Shown here one piece after another: positions 1 through 7,748 of a stretch of 46,003 nucleotides of DNA. Source of the stretch: an uncultured Verrucomicrobiota bacterium (GTDB taxonomy: Bacteria > Verrucomicrobiota > Kiritimatiellia > CAIQIC01 > Lenti-01); contig CALMNW010000079.1 in assembly GCA_937872095.1 (NCBI GenBank), positions 1 to 46,003 on the forward strand. The letters are read 5' to 3'. Position numbers and translations under genes: made by a program. The first letter of the stretch is position 1, and every line of letters begins with the position of its first letter. Below the pieces are notes generated by a model, which saw only the letters and a list, made by a program, of their open reading frames with translations, was not told where the DNA came from and did no database searches.

Positions 1-48
1 CACCTAGCCGTCACACGCTTTCGGACATTCCCAAAAACTTTGCCCGAT

Positions 49-67
49 TTTTCCATGGCGTGGAAAA
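49..67. repeat. TTTTCCAYG-N-CGTGGAAAA palindrome, copy 1
   Basis: Nine-base arms around a central G; the left arm reads TTTTCCATG, one change from the family consensus TTTTCCACG. It lies 3 bases from copy 2. Confidence 0.75.
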
Positions 68-70
68 CTT

Positions 71-89
71 TTTTCCACGGCGTGGAAAA
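71..89. repeat. TTTTCCACG-N-CGTGGAAAA palindrome, copy 2
   Basis: A perfect 9-base inverted repeat around a central G. It is identical to the copy at 23939-23957. The T-rich and A-rich ends could make it a bidirectional terminator for the minus-strand gene ending at 163, or a protein-binding site. Confidence 0.8.
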
Positions 90-162
90 CCGGCAACGCG
101 CGATGGAAAGCAAGAGGGGGCGCAATCGGGCGACGGTAGAATCCCGTTTCGCGCGGCCCGGA

Positions 163-2808
163 TTATTTCGATGGAATGCGCCGGCGCAAAGCCAGCAGGA
201 GGGAAGCGCCCCCCAGCAACAGCAGGCCGGTGGCCGGTTCGGGGACGATCCCGGGCACGGTGGCGGGATCGGCGGGGGTTAGGTCGTTGGCTTTGTATTG
301 CGCGGCGGTTTCCAGCACGACGGCGCCCGAGACGGGCGTGACCAACTGGAAGGTCTGCGCGAGATCGACGGCTTCTGCGCGATAGATCTTGCGGTTTGGG
401 TCGGACAACCACGCGATTTCGTCGGCGGCCCAGAGCCGCGCGACGTGCGAGGACCCGACGGGCACGCCGGCCGGCCGGTTTGCGCCGGACAGGCGCTCGC
501 GTTGCCACCGGCCCGCCTTGTGTTGCAGGTAATCGACGATGTCGGTTGCGCCGGCCAAGACGGGGATGGCGCGGATCAGGCGCTGGTCGGCGAGTTTTTC
601 GGCGATGCGATTCGCGCCGGGACCGAACTGATGGCTGTAGATCGCCAGTTGGCCGCGCGAGAAGTCGGCGATCTGGCGCAAGGCCTCCGATTCGCCGGAT
701 TCCAGAGGTTGCGCGGCGTGGAGCCAGAGGATCGGGGCGAAACCGTTGGTGGCGGACCATTCGGCGGCGGCAACCAGCGCGGCGCCGTTGTCGCACCCGC
801 CGGCGAAACGCAAGGCGTCGGCGGACGGTATGCCGGAGAGGACTTCCGGCAGATCGCGGGCCAGGATGGTGCAGACGGCCGTATCGGGCGGAATCCGTCC
901 CAACACGTCTTGGACGAGCGCCTTCGCGTATGGGGCCATCCGCGCGGAGCCATCGACGACGACGGCGAGAGCCGGCGGAAAAGCCGCGGGGACGGCGGGG
1001 CCTTCCAGCGTTTGCAGGATGGCCGTGTCGGCCGGCAAACGCTCGTCGCGCGACAAAACGGGGCGATAGGGCTGTTCCAGCGGAACCTGCAGGCAAACGG
1101 CGGGAGCAGAGGCATCGGCGGGGATCTGGCCGCGGATGGCGGGGACATTCCCGGCGCTTTCGACGTGCAGGCCCGCGCCGACGGCGAGGGCCGGGCGATC
1201 GCTTTCGAGCCAGACCGAAGTTTGCACCTTCGGCGCGCCGCCGAAGTTCTGTTCCGCGAACGCGGGCAACCGCAGGGCGGCCACGCCCTGCGCGGCATCG
1301 GGCACGAGCAGCGGCGCGGTGATGCCGATGCGGGTTTTCAGCGAGCCGTCCGCGGGCACGGGAAAGCACTGCAACAAGACGCGGTCGGGTCCGGCGGTGG
1401 TGACGAGCACCGGATCGCGCCGCTGGCGCACGGCCACCTGCCGGTAGGCCTGGCGGGTCTGGGAACGGCCGCCGAAAGCGGCTTCGCGCGGTTCGTCGTC
1501 GATCCACAGCGTGACGCGCGACACGACCGCGCCGGGCGGCAGGTCGATCAGCGCGCGCGCTTCGCGCGCGGTTTTGGACGCGTTGCGGAATTCCAGGGTC
1601 CATTCCAGATAGGCGCACCCGGAGGCGGAATCCACGCGGCCGTCCAGCCGCGATTGGGCCAGCGCCAGTCCGCGAACGCGGGCGGCGACCTGGTCGCCGC
1701 CGAGCGCGGGGTCGAACCATTCGGAGTCGATGAGTTCCTGTCCGCGCAACCCCTTGAGCCGCGGAGGCGGCACGGCGCCGTACGGATTTCCGGTGACGCG
1801 GTAGTAGGCGTTTTGCGCGTCGGCGGTCGTCGGCGATGCGCCGAACAGCTTTTGGGTCAGGAGGGACGTCAGGTCGGCGTTTTCGCCTTGCCGGTAGCAT
1901 TTGCGGAGCAGCAGGTCGCGGCTGCCGAACGCGCGCAGGAACCACACGGCGCGGGCGCGGACGGCGGGATCGGGATCGTTGGCGGGTTCGATGCCGATCT
2001 GGACGGCCAACCGCGGCAGGCTCAGCAAGACCAGCAAGACGAACGCGGGCAGCGCGGTCTTGTACCACGGGGTCACGGGGCGGACGGGAATGGTTCGGCC
2101 GGCGAACGGCCAGAGAAACGGGCGGCGGATGCCGGCATGTACGAGGCGGCCGCGCAGCGCGGAGGCGGACAAGAAAGCCAACAGCGGCGCGAGCGGAAGC
2201 AGGCCGGCGCCGAAAATCAAGGCGATGAACGCGAAAGGCGTGATGATCGCGAATTGCAAGGCGTAGTAGGCGGAAATGCCCAGCGCGATGCCGTTGAGCC
2301 GGCCCGCGATCCGGAAGGCGCGCTCCGATTCGCGCTGCGGCCGCGTGGCCAGCAGCGCCCACGCGTTGGCGATCGGCACCAGCGCGATCAGCAGCGCGTG
2401 CAGCCAGGTCGGAATCGGGTCGAAGAGCGCTTCCGCGCAGAAGCCCGCCAACAGCTCGAACGCCAGGACGCCCAGCGGCAACGCCACGCCGAACAACCAA
2501 AGCAGCGCGGTGCGGAAACGGCCAAAAGCGGCCCGGACGGCGCGCCCGCGCCTGACGGGCTTGGCCGCGACCGGTTCGGGATCCGGATCGGCGAGTCCGC
2601 CGTCGGCGGCCACCAGATCGATCAGCTCTCGCTGCACGCGGTCGGTCGCGATTTCGTTCTCGCCGGCGGCTGCGGCGTGGGCCTCGATGAGCGTTTTCCA
2701 GTCGCCGAACACTTCGTCGGGGTCGGCCCCCGCCGCCAGCAAAGCGTCGCGGCGGTTCTCGCAATGGCGGTTGAATAGATCGAGGGCGGCGGGATTCCAG
2801 GCGATCAT
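163..2808 (-). CDS. Membrane-anchored VIT/vWA-like protein with PEP-CTERM sorting signal
   Basis: A protein of 881 aa. I chose the ATG at 2808 because it overlaps the padR stop (ATGA) and because the longer frame runs through padR. A short soluble N-terminal helical part (1-95) is followed by about five hydrophobic segments (roughly 100-122, 134-154, 172-218, 245-265). Next comes a beta-rich region resembling a VIT (vault/inter-alpha-trypsin) domain (about 380-490), then a von Willebrand A-like region in which the metal-binding motif is degenerate (DGSAR instead of DxSxS). The last ~30 residues are a textbook PEP-CTERM signal: VPEPATGLLLLGG, a hydrophobic stretch, then RRR. The overall plan resembles MSEP-CTERM/XrtN-associated VIT proteins known from Bacteroidetes; this parallel is from memory. 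PEP-CTERM proteins are processed by exosortases, and none is seen here. Probably co-transcribed with and controlled by the upstream PadR regulator. Confidence 0.8.
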   Translation of the reverse strand: MIAWNPAALDLFNRHCENRRDALLAAGADPDEVFGDWKTLIEAHAAAAGENEIATDRVQRELIDLVAADGGLADPDPEPVAAKPVRRGRAVRAAFGRFRTALLWLFGVALPLGVLAFELLAGFCAEALFDPIPTWLHALLIALVPIANAWALLATRPQRESERAFRIAGRLNGIALGISAYYALQFAIITPFAFIALIFGAGLLPLAPLLAFLSASALRGRLVHAGIRRPFLWPFAGRTIPVRPVTPWYKTALPAFVLLVLLSLPRLAVQIGIEPANDPDPAVRARAVWFLRAFGSRDLLLRKCYRQGENADLTSLLTQKLFGASPTTADAQNAYYRVTGNPYGAVPPPRLKGLRGQELIDSEWFDPALGGDQVAARVRGLALAQSRLDGRVDSASGCAYLEWTLEFRNASKTAREARALIDLPPGAVVSRVTLWIDDEPREAAFGGRSQTRQAYRQVAVRQRRDPVLVTTAGPDRVLLQCFPVPADGSLKTRIGITAPLLVPDAAQGVAALRLPAFAEQNFGGAPKVQTSVWLESDRPALAVGAGLHVESAGNVPAIRGQIPADASAPAVCLQVPLEQPYRPVLSRDERLPADTAILQTLEGPAVPAAFPPALAVVVDGSARMAPYAKALVQDVLGRIPPDTAVCTILARDLPEVLSGIPSADALRFAGGCDNGAALVAAAEWSATNGFAPILWLHAAQPLESGESEALRQIADFSRGQLAIYSHQFGPGANRIAEKLADQRLIRAIPVLAGATDIVDYLQHKAGRWQRERLSGANRPAGVPVGSSHVARLWAADEIAWLSDPNRKIYRAEAVDLAQTFQLVTPVSGAVVLETAAQYKANDLTPADPATVPGIVPEPATGLLLLGGASLLLALRRRIPSK

Positions 2809-3161
2809 GGGGCACTCCGTTTTTGGGCGATTTGGTGCTGGCGTTTCATCCGTTCGAAATGGTCGTTCATCAAAGCGAGGACTTGGCGGCCGCGGGGGGT
2901 GAGTCCGTAGATTTTCCGGGCGGGGCCGTCGGGTGAGTTTTCGACGCGGCACACGGCCAGGAGGCCTTGGAGCCGCAGGCGCGAAAGCAGCGGATAGAGG
3001 CTGCCTTCGGCGATGCCGAGGCCCGGGATGTCCTGCAGGCGAAGCATGATGCCGTAGCCGTGCAGTTCTTCGTGGGCCAGCACGTTGAATATGCAGGTCT
3101 CCAGCCAGCCCCGCCGCATCTGCGTCGTCCATTGCGCGATGTAGGTCGTGTTTTCGCTCAT
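2805..3161 (-). CDS. PadR-family winged-helix transcriptional regulator
   Basis: A protein of 118 aa, usual for a short PadR protein. The winged helix covers about residues 15-95, with the typical pattern LETCIFNVLAHEELHGYGIM, then SLYPLLSRLRLQGLL and RKIYGLTPRGRQVL. PadR proteins are dimeric repressors that often regulate their own operon and neighbouring membrane proteins. The stop codon overlaps the start of the VIT/PEP-CTERM gene (ATGA), so the two are translationally coupled. About 66-110 bp upstream lie three palindromes centred on GGTACC at 17-bp spacing, a good candidate for the autoregulatory operator. The inducer is unknown. Confidence 0.93.
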   Translation of the reverse strand: MSENTTYIAQWTTQMRRGWLETCIFNVLAHEELHGYGIMLRLQDIPGLGIAEGSLYPLLSRLRLQGLLAVCRVENSPDGPARKIYGLTPRGRQVLALMNDHFERMKRQHQIAQKRSAP

Positions 3162-3226
3162 GAGCCGTTTCCGTCCTGTCCGCTTTGTCTAATCGGCGTC
3201 CGCCGCCCGATATGGTCTTTCCGCCC

Positions 3227-3269
3227 GGTACCTAGCCAGACAAGGTACCTTGTCTCACATGGTACCATG
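3227..3269. promoter_or_regulatory. Phased GGTACC palindrome array, putative PadR operator
   Basis: Three GGTACC cores occur at 3227-3232, 3244-3249 and 3261-3266, with centres exactly 17 bp apart. The middle one is part of a perfect 16-bp palindrome, GACAAGGTACCTTGTC (3239-3254). The right one is part of a perfect 12-bp palindrome, CATGGTACCATG (3258-3269). The array lies in the padR leader and upstream of nothing else on the minus strand, so autoregulation by PadR is the simplest reading. That protein assignment is inferred. Confidence 0.65.
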
Positions 3270-3301
3270 GGGGCGCAAGGAAAATCGTCGGCGTCGGGAG
3301 G

Positions 3302-3331
3302 AAAAAAACGCCGCCCGTTGCCGGGCGGCGT
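3302..3331 (-). terminator. Rho-independent terminator of the ygeW-like gene
   Basis: On the minus strand a perfect 10-bp stem (ACGCCGCCCG paired with CGGGCGGCGT, loop GCAA) is followed directly by seven T residues. It lies 20 bp after the stop codon at 3352. Confidence 0.92.
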
Positions 3332-3351
3332 TGGTTCGGACAGGCGGACGG

Positions 3352-4698
3352 TTATTTCCGCTTGGCCTTGGCCTTCTTGGCGACCTTCTTGACCGCTTTC
3401 TTGACGACCTTGACGGCCTTCTTGGCTTTCGCCTTGGCCTTCTTGACGACCTTCTTCGCGGCCTTCTTGGCCTTGGCGGCCTTCTTCGCCGGGGCGGGAC
3501 CCGCGACGGCGACGTCCAGCACGCGCTCCATCGGGTATTGCATGAGATCGGCGATGGTGCCGACGACGTCCTTCATGCGGTTGGTCAGCATCATGGCCGC
3601 GATGACGTAGGGCTTGTAGCCGGCTTCCTTGTAGGTCGGGATGCGGTACTTCTCGAAGACGTTGGCGGAGACTTCGCCGGCCGGGCACGAGACGTCGGTG
3701 ATGTCCGCGGGCAGGCAGTGCATGTAGAGGGCTTCGCCGTTCTTCGTGAGCTTCATCTTGGCTTCGTCGCATTCCCAGTTCTTGAAGTTGGCGTTCTGCT
3801 CGAGGCAGGCCTTCTCCAGGACCTTGAGGCCTTCCTTGTCGTTGGCGTTGAGGAGGTCGGTGCGCTTCTGCATGACCTGGTACGGCGCCCAGGACTTGGG
3901 ATAGACGATGTCGGCGCCGGCGAAGGCTTCTTCCATCGAGGCGACCTGCTTGAAGGAGCCGCCGTTTTCCTTGGCCTGCTTGCCCGCGAGGGCGACGACG
4001 TCGGGGATCAGGTCGTAGCCCTGCGGATGGGCGAGGGAGACGTCCATGCCGAAGCGCGTCATGAGGCCGATGATGCCCTGCGGGACGGAGAGGGGCTTGC
4101 CGTAGGAGGGGCTGTAGGCCCAGGTCATCGCGATCTTCTTGCCGCGGAGGGCTTCGAGGGAGCCGAAGTGCTCCTTCAGCCAGCACAGGTCGGCCATGCT
4201 CTGTGTGGGATGGTCGATGTCGCACTGCAGGTTGACGATGCCGGGCCGCTGGGGCAGCACGCCCTGCGCGTAGCCGTCGTCGAGGGCTTCGCCGACTTCC
4301 TTCATGTAGGTGTGGCCGGCGCCGAGGAACATGTCGTCGCGGATGCCGATGATCTGCGTCAGGAACGAGATCATGTTGGCGGTTTCGCGGACGGTTTCGC
4401 CGTGGGCGATTTGCGACTTGCCTTCGTCCAGGTCCTGGACGGCCAGGCCGAGCAGGTTGCTGGCGGAGGCGAAGGAGAAGCGCGTGCGCGTGGAGTTGTC
4501 GCGGAAGTTGGAGATGGCCAGGCCGGTGTCGAAGACGCGTAGCGAGACGTTCTGCTCGTAGAGTTTCTTCAGGAGTTCGGCGGTCTGGAGGATGAGCTTG
4601 AGTTCGGGAACCGACTTGTCCCAGGTCAGCAGGAAGTCCTTGCCGGTCAAGCTGGCGTTCAGCTTTTCGATGGCCTTGAGCATTTCGATCGCGTTCAT
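3352..4698 (-). CDS. ygeW: Knotted carbamoyltransferase, YgeW type, with Lys/Ala-rich C-terminal tail
   Basis: A protein of 448 aa. Residues 1-398 match the YgeW family closely along their whole length. They carry the carbamoyl-phosphate loop STRTR (69-73), HPTQSMAD (163-170) and the HCLP motif (327-330) shared by ornithine and aspartate carbamoyltransferases. YgeW enzymes are knotted transcarbamylases linked in enteric bacteria to a purine-catabolism-type cluster; the substrate is not settled to my knowledge. Residues 402-448 are an unusual extension made almost only of K, A and V (AKKAAKK, KKAKAKAKK), like histone H1 or bacterial HU tails; ordinary YgeW proteins end near residue 395. The start at 4698 has AAAGGA upstream. 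The gene is monocistronic between a promoter at 4738-4766 and a clear terminator. An ordinary argF/argI is less likely given the near-identical YgeW core. Confidence 0.88.
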   Translation of the reverse strand: MNAIEMLKAIEKLNASLTGKDFLLTWDKSVPELKLILQTAELLKKLYEQNVSLRVFDTGLAISNFRDNSTRTRFSFASASNLLGLAVQDLDEGKSQIAHGETVRETANMISFLTQIIGIRDDMFLGAGHTYMKEVGEALDDGYAQGVLPQRPGIVNLQCDIDHPTQSMADLCWLKEHFGSLEALRGKKIAMTWAYSPSYGKPLSVPQGIIGLMTRFGMDVSLAHPQGYDLIPDVVALAGKQAKENGGSFKQVASMEEAFAGADIVYPKSWAPYQVMQKRTDLLNANDKEGLKVLEKACLEQNANFKNWECDEAKMKLTKNGEALYMHCLPADITDVSCPAGEVSANVFEKYRIPTYKEAGYKPYVIAAMMLTNRMKDVVGTIADLMQYPMERVLDVAVAGPAPAKKAAKAKKAAKKVVKKAKAKAKKAVKVVKKAVKKVAKKAKAKRK

Positions 4699-4737
4699 GT
4701 TTTGATGGTCCTTTGTTTTTGGTAATAAAACGGGAGG

Positions 4738-4766
4738 ATGCTACCCAAGGCGCGGCGGAGGCGCAA
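4738..4766 (-). promoter_or_regulatory. Putative sigma-70-type promoter of the ygeW-like gene
   Basis: On the minus strand TTGCGC and TAGCAT are separated by 17 bp, about 40 bp upstream of the start codon at 4698. Both boxes deviate from consensus. Confidence 0.45.
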
Positions 4767-4806
4767 CCCCCGAAAGCGGGAAAGTGGCGCGGCCGGTGGA
4801 GCGTTT

Positions 4807-5949
4807 CTACAGGCGGTCCAGGTCGGCGTTTTCGCGGATCTGGACGAGGGCGGCGATCTTCGGGACATACATGCGGGTTTCGGCGGGCAGCTTGTCGTGG
4901 ATGTCGTCGAAGGTGGCCCCGCCGGTGGTCCGGAGAGTCTTGGACACGCGGCCCTCGCCGCAGTTGTAGGCGGCGAAGGCGAGCGGCCAGCTGCCGAAGC
5001 GCGCATGGAGCCGCCGGAGATACTGGGCGGCGGCGCGCGCGTTCTTGAGGGCGTCGAGGCGTTCGTCCTGCGGGGTCAGCCGCAGGCCGAACTGTTGGGC
5101 CGTGGCGGGCATGAACTGGTAGAGGCCGACCGCGCCGGCGGGGCTGCGCGCGGCGGGATTGAACGTGGATTCGGCCTCGGCCTGCCAGACGAGCGCGGGC
5201 GGGACGCCTTCCGACTGGAACGCGCGCTTGAGATCGGGCAGCAGCGCGGCGGCGCGCGCCGGCGCCGGGCGGTTCGCCAGCTTGCGCAGCCAGACCTGCT
5301 TGCTTTCCACGTAGCGGTTGCGGGCCCGGGCCACGTCGGTCGCGACGGGTTCGGGTTTCGCCGCCGGCGCGGGCCGGGCCGCGGGTTCCGGTTCCTGCGG
5401 ATGCGGAATCAGCGGCGGCTGCGGTTCCTGCGGGTGCGGAATCAGCTTGGGCTGCGGCGCGGTCGGATGGGGAATCAATGGCGGCTGCGGCTCTTTCGGA
5501 TGGGGAATTAGCTTGGGTTGCGGCGCGGTCGGGTGCGGCGGCAGGGCGGCGGTTTTCGGCGCGGGGATGGCCCGTTCCACCTCGGCGGCCATGTCGACGT
5601 AGTCCATGCGCGCCTCGAGCCAATCGGCGTAGCCCTGGCTGTTGGGATCGGCCCGCAGCCGCGCGAGCGTCTGCCGCGCCTGCGGCGCGTAGGCGGCGAG
5701 GGAGCCCAGGTCTTCGCCGGCCAGCGCGGCCTGCAGCGTCGAGAAGAGCCCGGCCATTTCTTCTGCGGACATGACTTCGTAGCGTTCCTTGACGGCGGCC
5801 GGCGCCACGTGGTCGAACACCGTCTGGCCGGTGTCGGCCATCCGCTCGAAGTCGAGTTCCCAGTCCTGCAGGAACGCCGGCGCGCCCCGGAGGCCCGCGG
5901 CGGGAACGAGCAGGCAGGCGGCGATCCAGATGGGCCGGAGGGTTTTCAT
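4807..5949 (-). CDS. Secreted lytic transglycosylase (SLT domain) with proline-rich linker
   Basis: A protein of 380 aa from the ATG at 5949, 1 bp after the yraN stop; the upstream extension overlaps yraN and was rejected. An N-terminal signal peptide (1-23, ending LRGA) is followed by a helical region. A proline-rich linker (138-189) then consists of an 11-residue repeat, PHPTAPQPKLI/PHPKEPQPPLI, in about 4.6 copies. The C-terminal SLT domain is at about 235-360. Glu260-Ser261 in EAESTFNPAARSPAGAVGLY is the expected catalytic glutamate motif, followed by QFMPATA and AYNCGEGRV. These are the family motifs of Slt/MltD-type enzymes that cleave peptidoglycan glycan strands. The protein is likely periplasmic, the linker spanning part of the wall. 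It is the last gene of the rplS operon. Confidence 0.9.
   Translation of the reverse strand: MKTLRPIWIAACLLVPAAGLRGAPAFLQDWELDFERMADTGQTVFDHVAPAAVKERYEVMSAEEMAGLFSTLQAALAGEDLGSLAAYAPQARQTLARLRADPNSQGYADWLEARMDYVDMAAEVERAIPAPKTAALPPHPTAPQPKLIPHPKEPQPPLIPHPTAPQPKLIPHPQEPQPPLIPHPQEPEPAARPAPAAKPEPVATDVARARNRYVESKQVWLRKLANRPAPARAAALLPDLKRAFQSEGVPPALVWQAEAESTFNPAARSPAGAVGLYQFMPATAQQFGLRLTPQDERLDALKNARAAAQYLRRLHARFGSWPLAFAAYNCGEGRVSKTLRTTGGATFDDIHDKLPAETRMYVPKIAALVQIRENADLDRL
5383..5538 (-). repeat. Tandem repeat coding an 11-residue proline-rich unit
   Basis: About 4.6 copies of a 33-bp unit alternate between a TAPQPKLI and a KEPQPPLI (or QEPQPPLI) form, inside the lytic transglycosylase gene. The A-B-A-B alternation suggests duplication of a 66-bp block. 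Confidence 0.8.
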
Positions 5950-5950
5950 T

Positions 5951-6397
5951 TCACCACGGCAAACGATACCCCCGGCCGAGCGAAAATGCATGCTCAATGT
6001 GCCGCACGACCGGCGCGCCGCCGTCCGGTTCGCCGACGACTTCCACGACGTCGAAGCGGATGCGCGCGGGCTTGGCCGGGAGCCGCCGCAGATAGCGCAG
6101 CGCGGCGCGGCCGAGGGCGCGGCGCTTGCCGCGGTCCACCGCGGACGCCGGCCGGCCGAACGCCTCGTTCCGGCGCGTTTTGACTTCGACGAAAACCAGC
6201 GCTTCCAGCGCGGGCGAGCGGGCGACGAGATCCAGTTCGCAGCGTGAACCGAAGCGGACGTTCCGGCCGAGGATCCGGTAGCCCTTTTTCTCCAGGAAAT
6301 CGGCGGCGACCCGTTCGCCCCAAGCCCCGGCGCGCTGGGCGGCGGGACGCGCTTGTCGCGCTTTCCGGAGCAGCGAAAAAGGCCAAGGCCAGCGCAT
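5951..6397 (-). CDS. yraN: YraN/UPF0102 family nuclease-fold protein
   Basis: A protein of 148 aa, slightly longer than usual because of a basic N-terminal segment. The family core is visible: GAWGERVAADFLEKKGYRILGRN, then ELDLVA and VFVEVKTR, which match the GExxA and restriction-endonuclease-like ExD-ExK residues of UPF0102. The biochemical role of the family is unresolved, and a Holliday-junction-resolvase-like fold is assumed. The gene lies 2 bp after rnhB and 1 bp before the transglycosylase gene, in the widely conserved rplS-rnhB-yraN order. Confidence 0.93.
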   Translation of the reverse strand: MRWPWPFSLLRKARQARPAAQRAGAWGERVAADFLEKKGYRILGRNVRFGSRCELDLVARSPALEALVFVEVKTRRNEAFGRPASAVDRGKRRALGRAALRYLRRLPAKPARIRFDVVEVVGEPDGGAPVVRHIEHAFSLGRGYRLPW

Positions 6398-6399
6398 GG

Positions 6400-7029
6400 T
6401 CAGAACCCCAGGGAAAGCTGGGCGACGGGCGCGAAACTCTTGCGGTGCGCGGGGCAGGGGCCATGGCGGCGCAGGGCGTCGAGGTGCGCCTTCGTGCCGT
6501 AGCCCTTGTGGCGCTCGAAACCGTAGTCCGGATAGTCCGCCGCCAATTCCACCATGAGCCGGTCGCGCGTCACCTTGGCCATGACGCTGGCGGCGGCGAT
6601 GGACAGGCTGGCCGCGTCGCCGCCGACGATCGCGCGGTGCGGCACCGGCAGACCTTTTACGGGCAGCCCGTCCACCAGCGCCAGGTCCGGCAGCGGTGCG
6701 AGCTGCGCGAGGGCCCGCGCCATGGCCAGATGCGTCGCGCGCAGGATGTTCAGCGCATCGATTTCCTCGACGGAGGCGGAGGCGATCCCGATCTGCGCGT
6801 GCGGACAGGCCGACAGCAGGGCATGAAAAAACTCCCGGCGCGAGGCAGGGAGTTTTTTCGAGTCGTCGAGTCCCGCGAGGGACTGGTTCGCTTCGGCTTC
6901 GAGGAATTCCCGTTCGAAGAGAACCGCGGCGGCCACCACGGGGCCCGCGAGGGGCCCGCGTCCGGCTTCATCCACGCCGGCGACGCATGGAAATCCCCCG
7001 GTCCAAGCTTCCTGTTCGAAGCGGAGCAC
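6400..7029 (-). CDS. rnhB: Ribonuclease HII
   Basis: A protein of 209 aa, normal length. The active-site motif GVDEAGRGPLAGPVV gives catalytic Asp20 and Glu21. DLALVDGLPVKG and SLSIAAASVMAKVTRD carry the later acidic residues, and HKGYGTKAHLDAL is the conserved C-terminal helix. RNase HII removes ribonucleotides from DNA in RNA:DNA hybrids in the cytoplasm. It lies 19 bp downstream of rplS in one operon. Confidence 0.97.
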   Translation of the reverse strand: MLRFEQEAWTGGFPCVAGVDEAGRGPLAGPVVAAAVLFEREFLEAEANQSLAGLDDSKKLPASRREFFHALLSACPHAQIGIASASVEEIDALNILRATHLAMARALAQLAPLPDLALVDGLPVKGLPVPHRAIVGGDAASLSIAAASVMAKVTRDRLMVELAADYPDYGFERHKGYGTKAHLDALRRHGPCPAHRKSFAPVAQLSLGF

Positions 7030-7048
7030 GGGGGACGACGGAGCCGGG

Positions 7049-7399
7049 CTATTCCTGGACTTCCTTGAGGCGGCTTTGCTTGCTGGTCAGCTTGCGCATG
7101 TAGTAGAGCTTCGCGCGCCGGACCATGCCGCTGCGTTCGACTTCGACCTTGGTGATGTAGGGGGAATGCACGGGAAAGACGCGCTCGACGCCTTCGCCGA
7201 AGGAGATGCGCCGGACGGTGAACGTCTCGTTGGCGCCGCCGCCGTCGCGGGCGATGACCGTCCCGGCGTAGACCTGGACGCGTTCCTTGTCGCCTTCCTT
7301 GATCTTCACATGGACGCGCACGGAATCGCCGACCCGGCAATCCGGAGCTTTTTCCTTGAGCTGGCTCTGTTCGACTTTTTCCAAAAGGGCAGTTTTCAT
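7049..7399 (-). CDS. rplS: 50S ribosomal protein L19
   Basis: A protein of 116 aa, the typical size. Motifs include FRVGDSVRVHVKI-like (CRVGDSVRVHVKIKEGDKER), VQVYAGTVIARDG, TFTVRRISFGEGVERVFPVHSPYI and RRAKLYYMR. L19 sits at the 30S-50S interface. It is the first gene of the rplS-rnhB-yraN-transglycosylase operon, with a good ribosome site (AAGAAGG) and a near-consensus promoter. Confidence 0.98.
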   Translation of the reverse strand: MKTALLEKVEQSQLKEKAPDCRVGDSVRVHVKIKEGDKERVQVYAGTVIARDGGGANETFTVRRISFGEGVERVFPVHSPYITKVEVERSGMVRRAKLYYMRKLTSKQSRLKEVQE

Positions 7400-7431
7400 G
7401 GGGATACCTTCTTCCTTACAAACGAGCGGGC

Positions 7432-7459
7432 ATCATAGGGAATTGCGCCCCGGCGTCAA
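7432..7459 (-). promoter_or_regulatory. Promoter of the rplS operon
   Basis: On the minus strand TTGACG and TATGAT are separated by 16 bp, 33 bp upstream of the rplS start codon. The same two boxes with the same spacing precede tRNA-Thr/tuf at 44598-44625, which supports both as housekeeping promoters. Confidence 0.75.
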
Positions 7460-7557
7460 GGGCGGAATCGCCCGGGAAAACCGTTTTCGGCCGCCCGCGG
7501 CCCGGAAAGGCTTGTTTTCCCCGGGGGGCGGCGGCAGTATGCCGGGGCTTGCTTGGC

Positions 7558-7631
7558 GGGCCCTTAGCTCAGTTGGTCAGAGCGGAAGACTCATAATCTT
7601 TTGGTCGCAGGTTCAAGTCCTGCAGGGCCCA
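7558..7631 (+). tRNA. tRNA-Met (CAU)
   Basis: A full cloverleaf of 74 nt can be drawn. The acceptor stem is GGGCCCT with AGGGCCC, the D stem GCTC/GAGC, the anticodon stem GAAGA/TCTTT with loop CTCATAA (anticodon CAT), and the T arm GCAGG-TTCAAGT-CCTGC with discriminator A. No 3' CCA is encoded. A CAU anticodon could also be tRNA-Ile2 (lysidine-modified) or initiator. The first pair, G-C, argues against a classical bacterial initiator, and Met versus Ile2 is not settled from sequence. It borders a lower-GC accessory region. Confidence 0.93.
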
Positions 7632-7662
7632 GACCTTCCGGCAGGAGGGGGGCTGTTTGGAG

Positions 7663-7682
7663 CCGGGACGACCTCGTCCCGG
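7663..7682. terminator. Hairpin downstream of tRNA-Met
   Basis: Perfect 9-bp arms CCGGGACGA and TCGTCCCGG around CC, 31 bp after the tRNA end. There is no following T run, so it is either a processing/termination hairpin or a palindromic repeat. Confidence 0.4.
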
Positions 7683-7748
7683 TGTAGTTGTTGGAAAGAA
7701 CTCCCCGGCTTGCCCCACCTGCGGTGCGCGGGCACGTCGCGCATATTC

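Larger units (their letters stand above)
1..162. other. Intergenic left edge with two TTTTCCACG-type palindromes
   Basis: No credible gene is seen here. The stretch lies 3' of the minus-strand VIT/PEP-CTERM gene. It holds two near-identical palindromes at 49-67 and 71-89, which belong to a family found again at 23.9 kb and 42.9 kb. Any gene further left is outside the window. Confidence 0.6.

Noticed and set aside
298-2778. Long open frame of 826 codons on the plus strand
   Set aside because: It is antisense to the VIT/PEP-CTERM gene and has the Gly/Arg/Ala-rich low-complexity look of a high-GC shadow frame.
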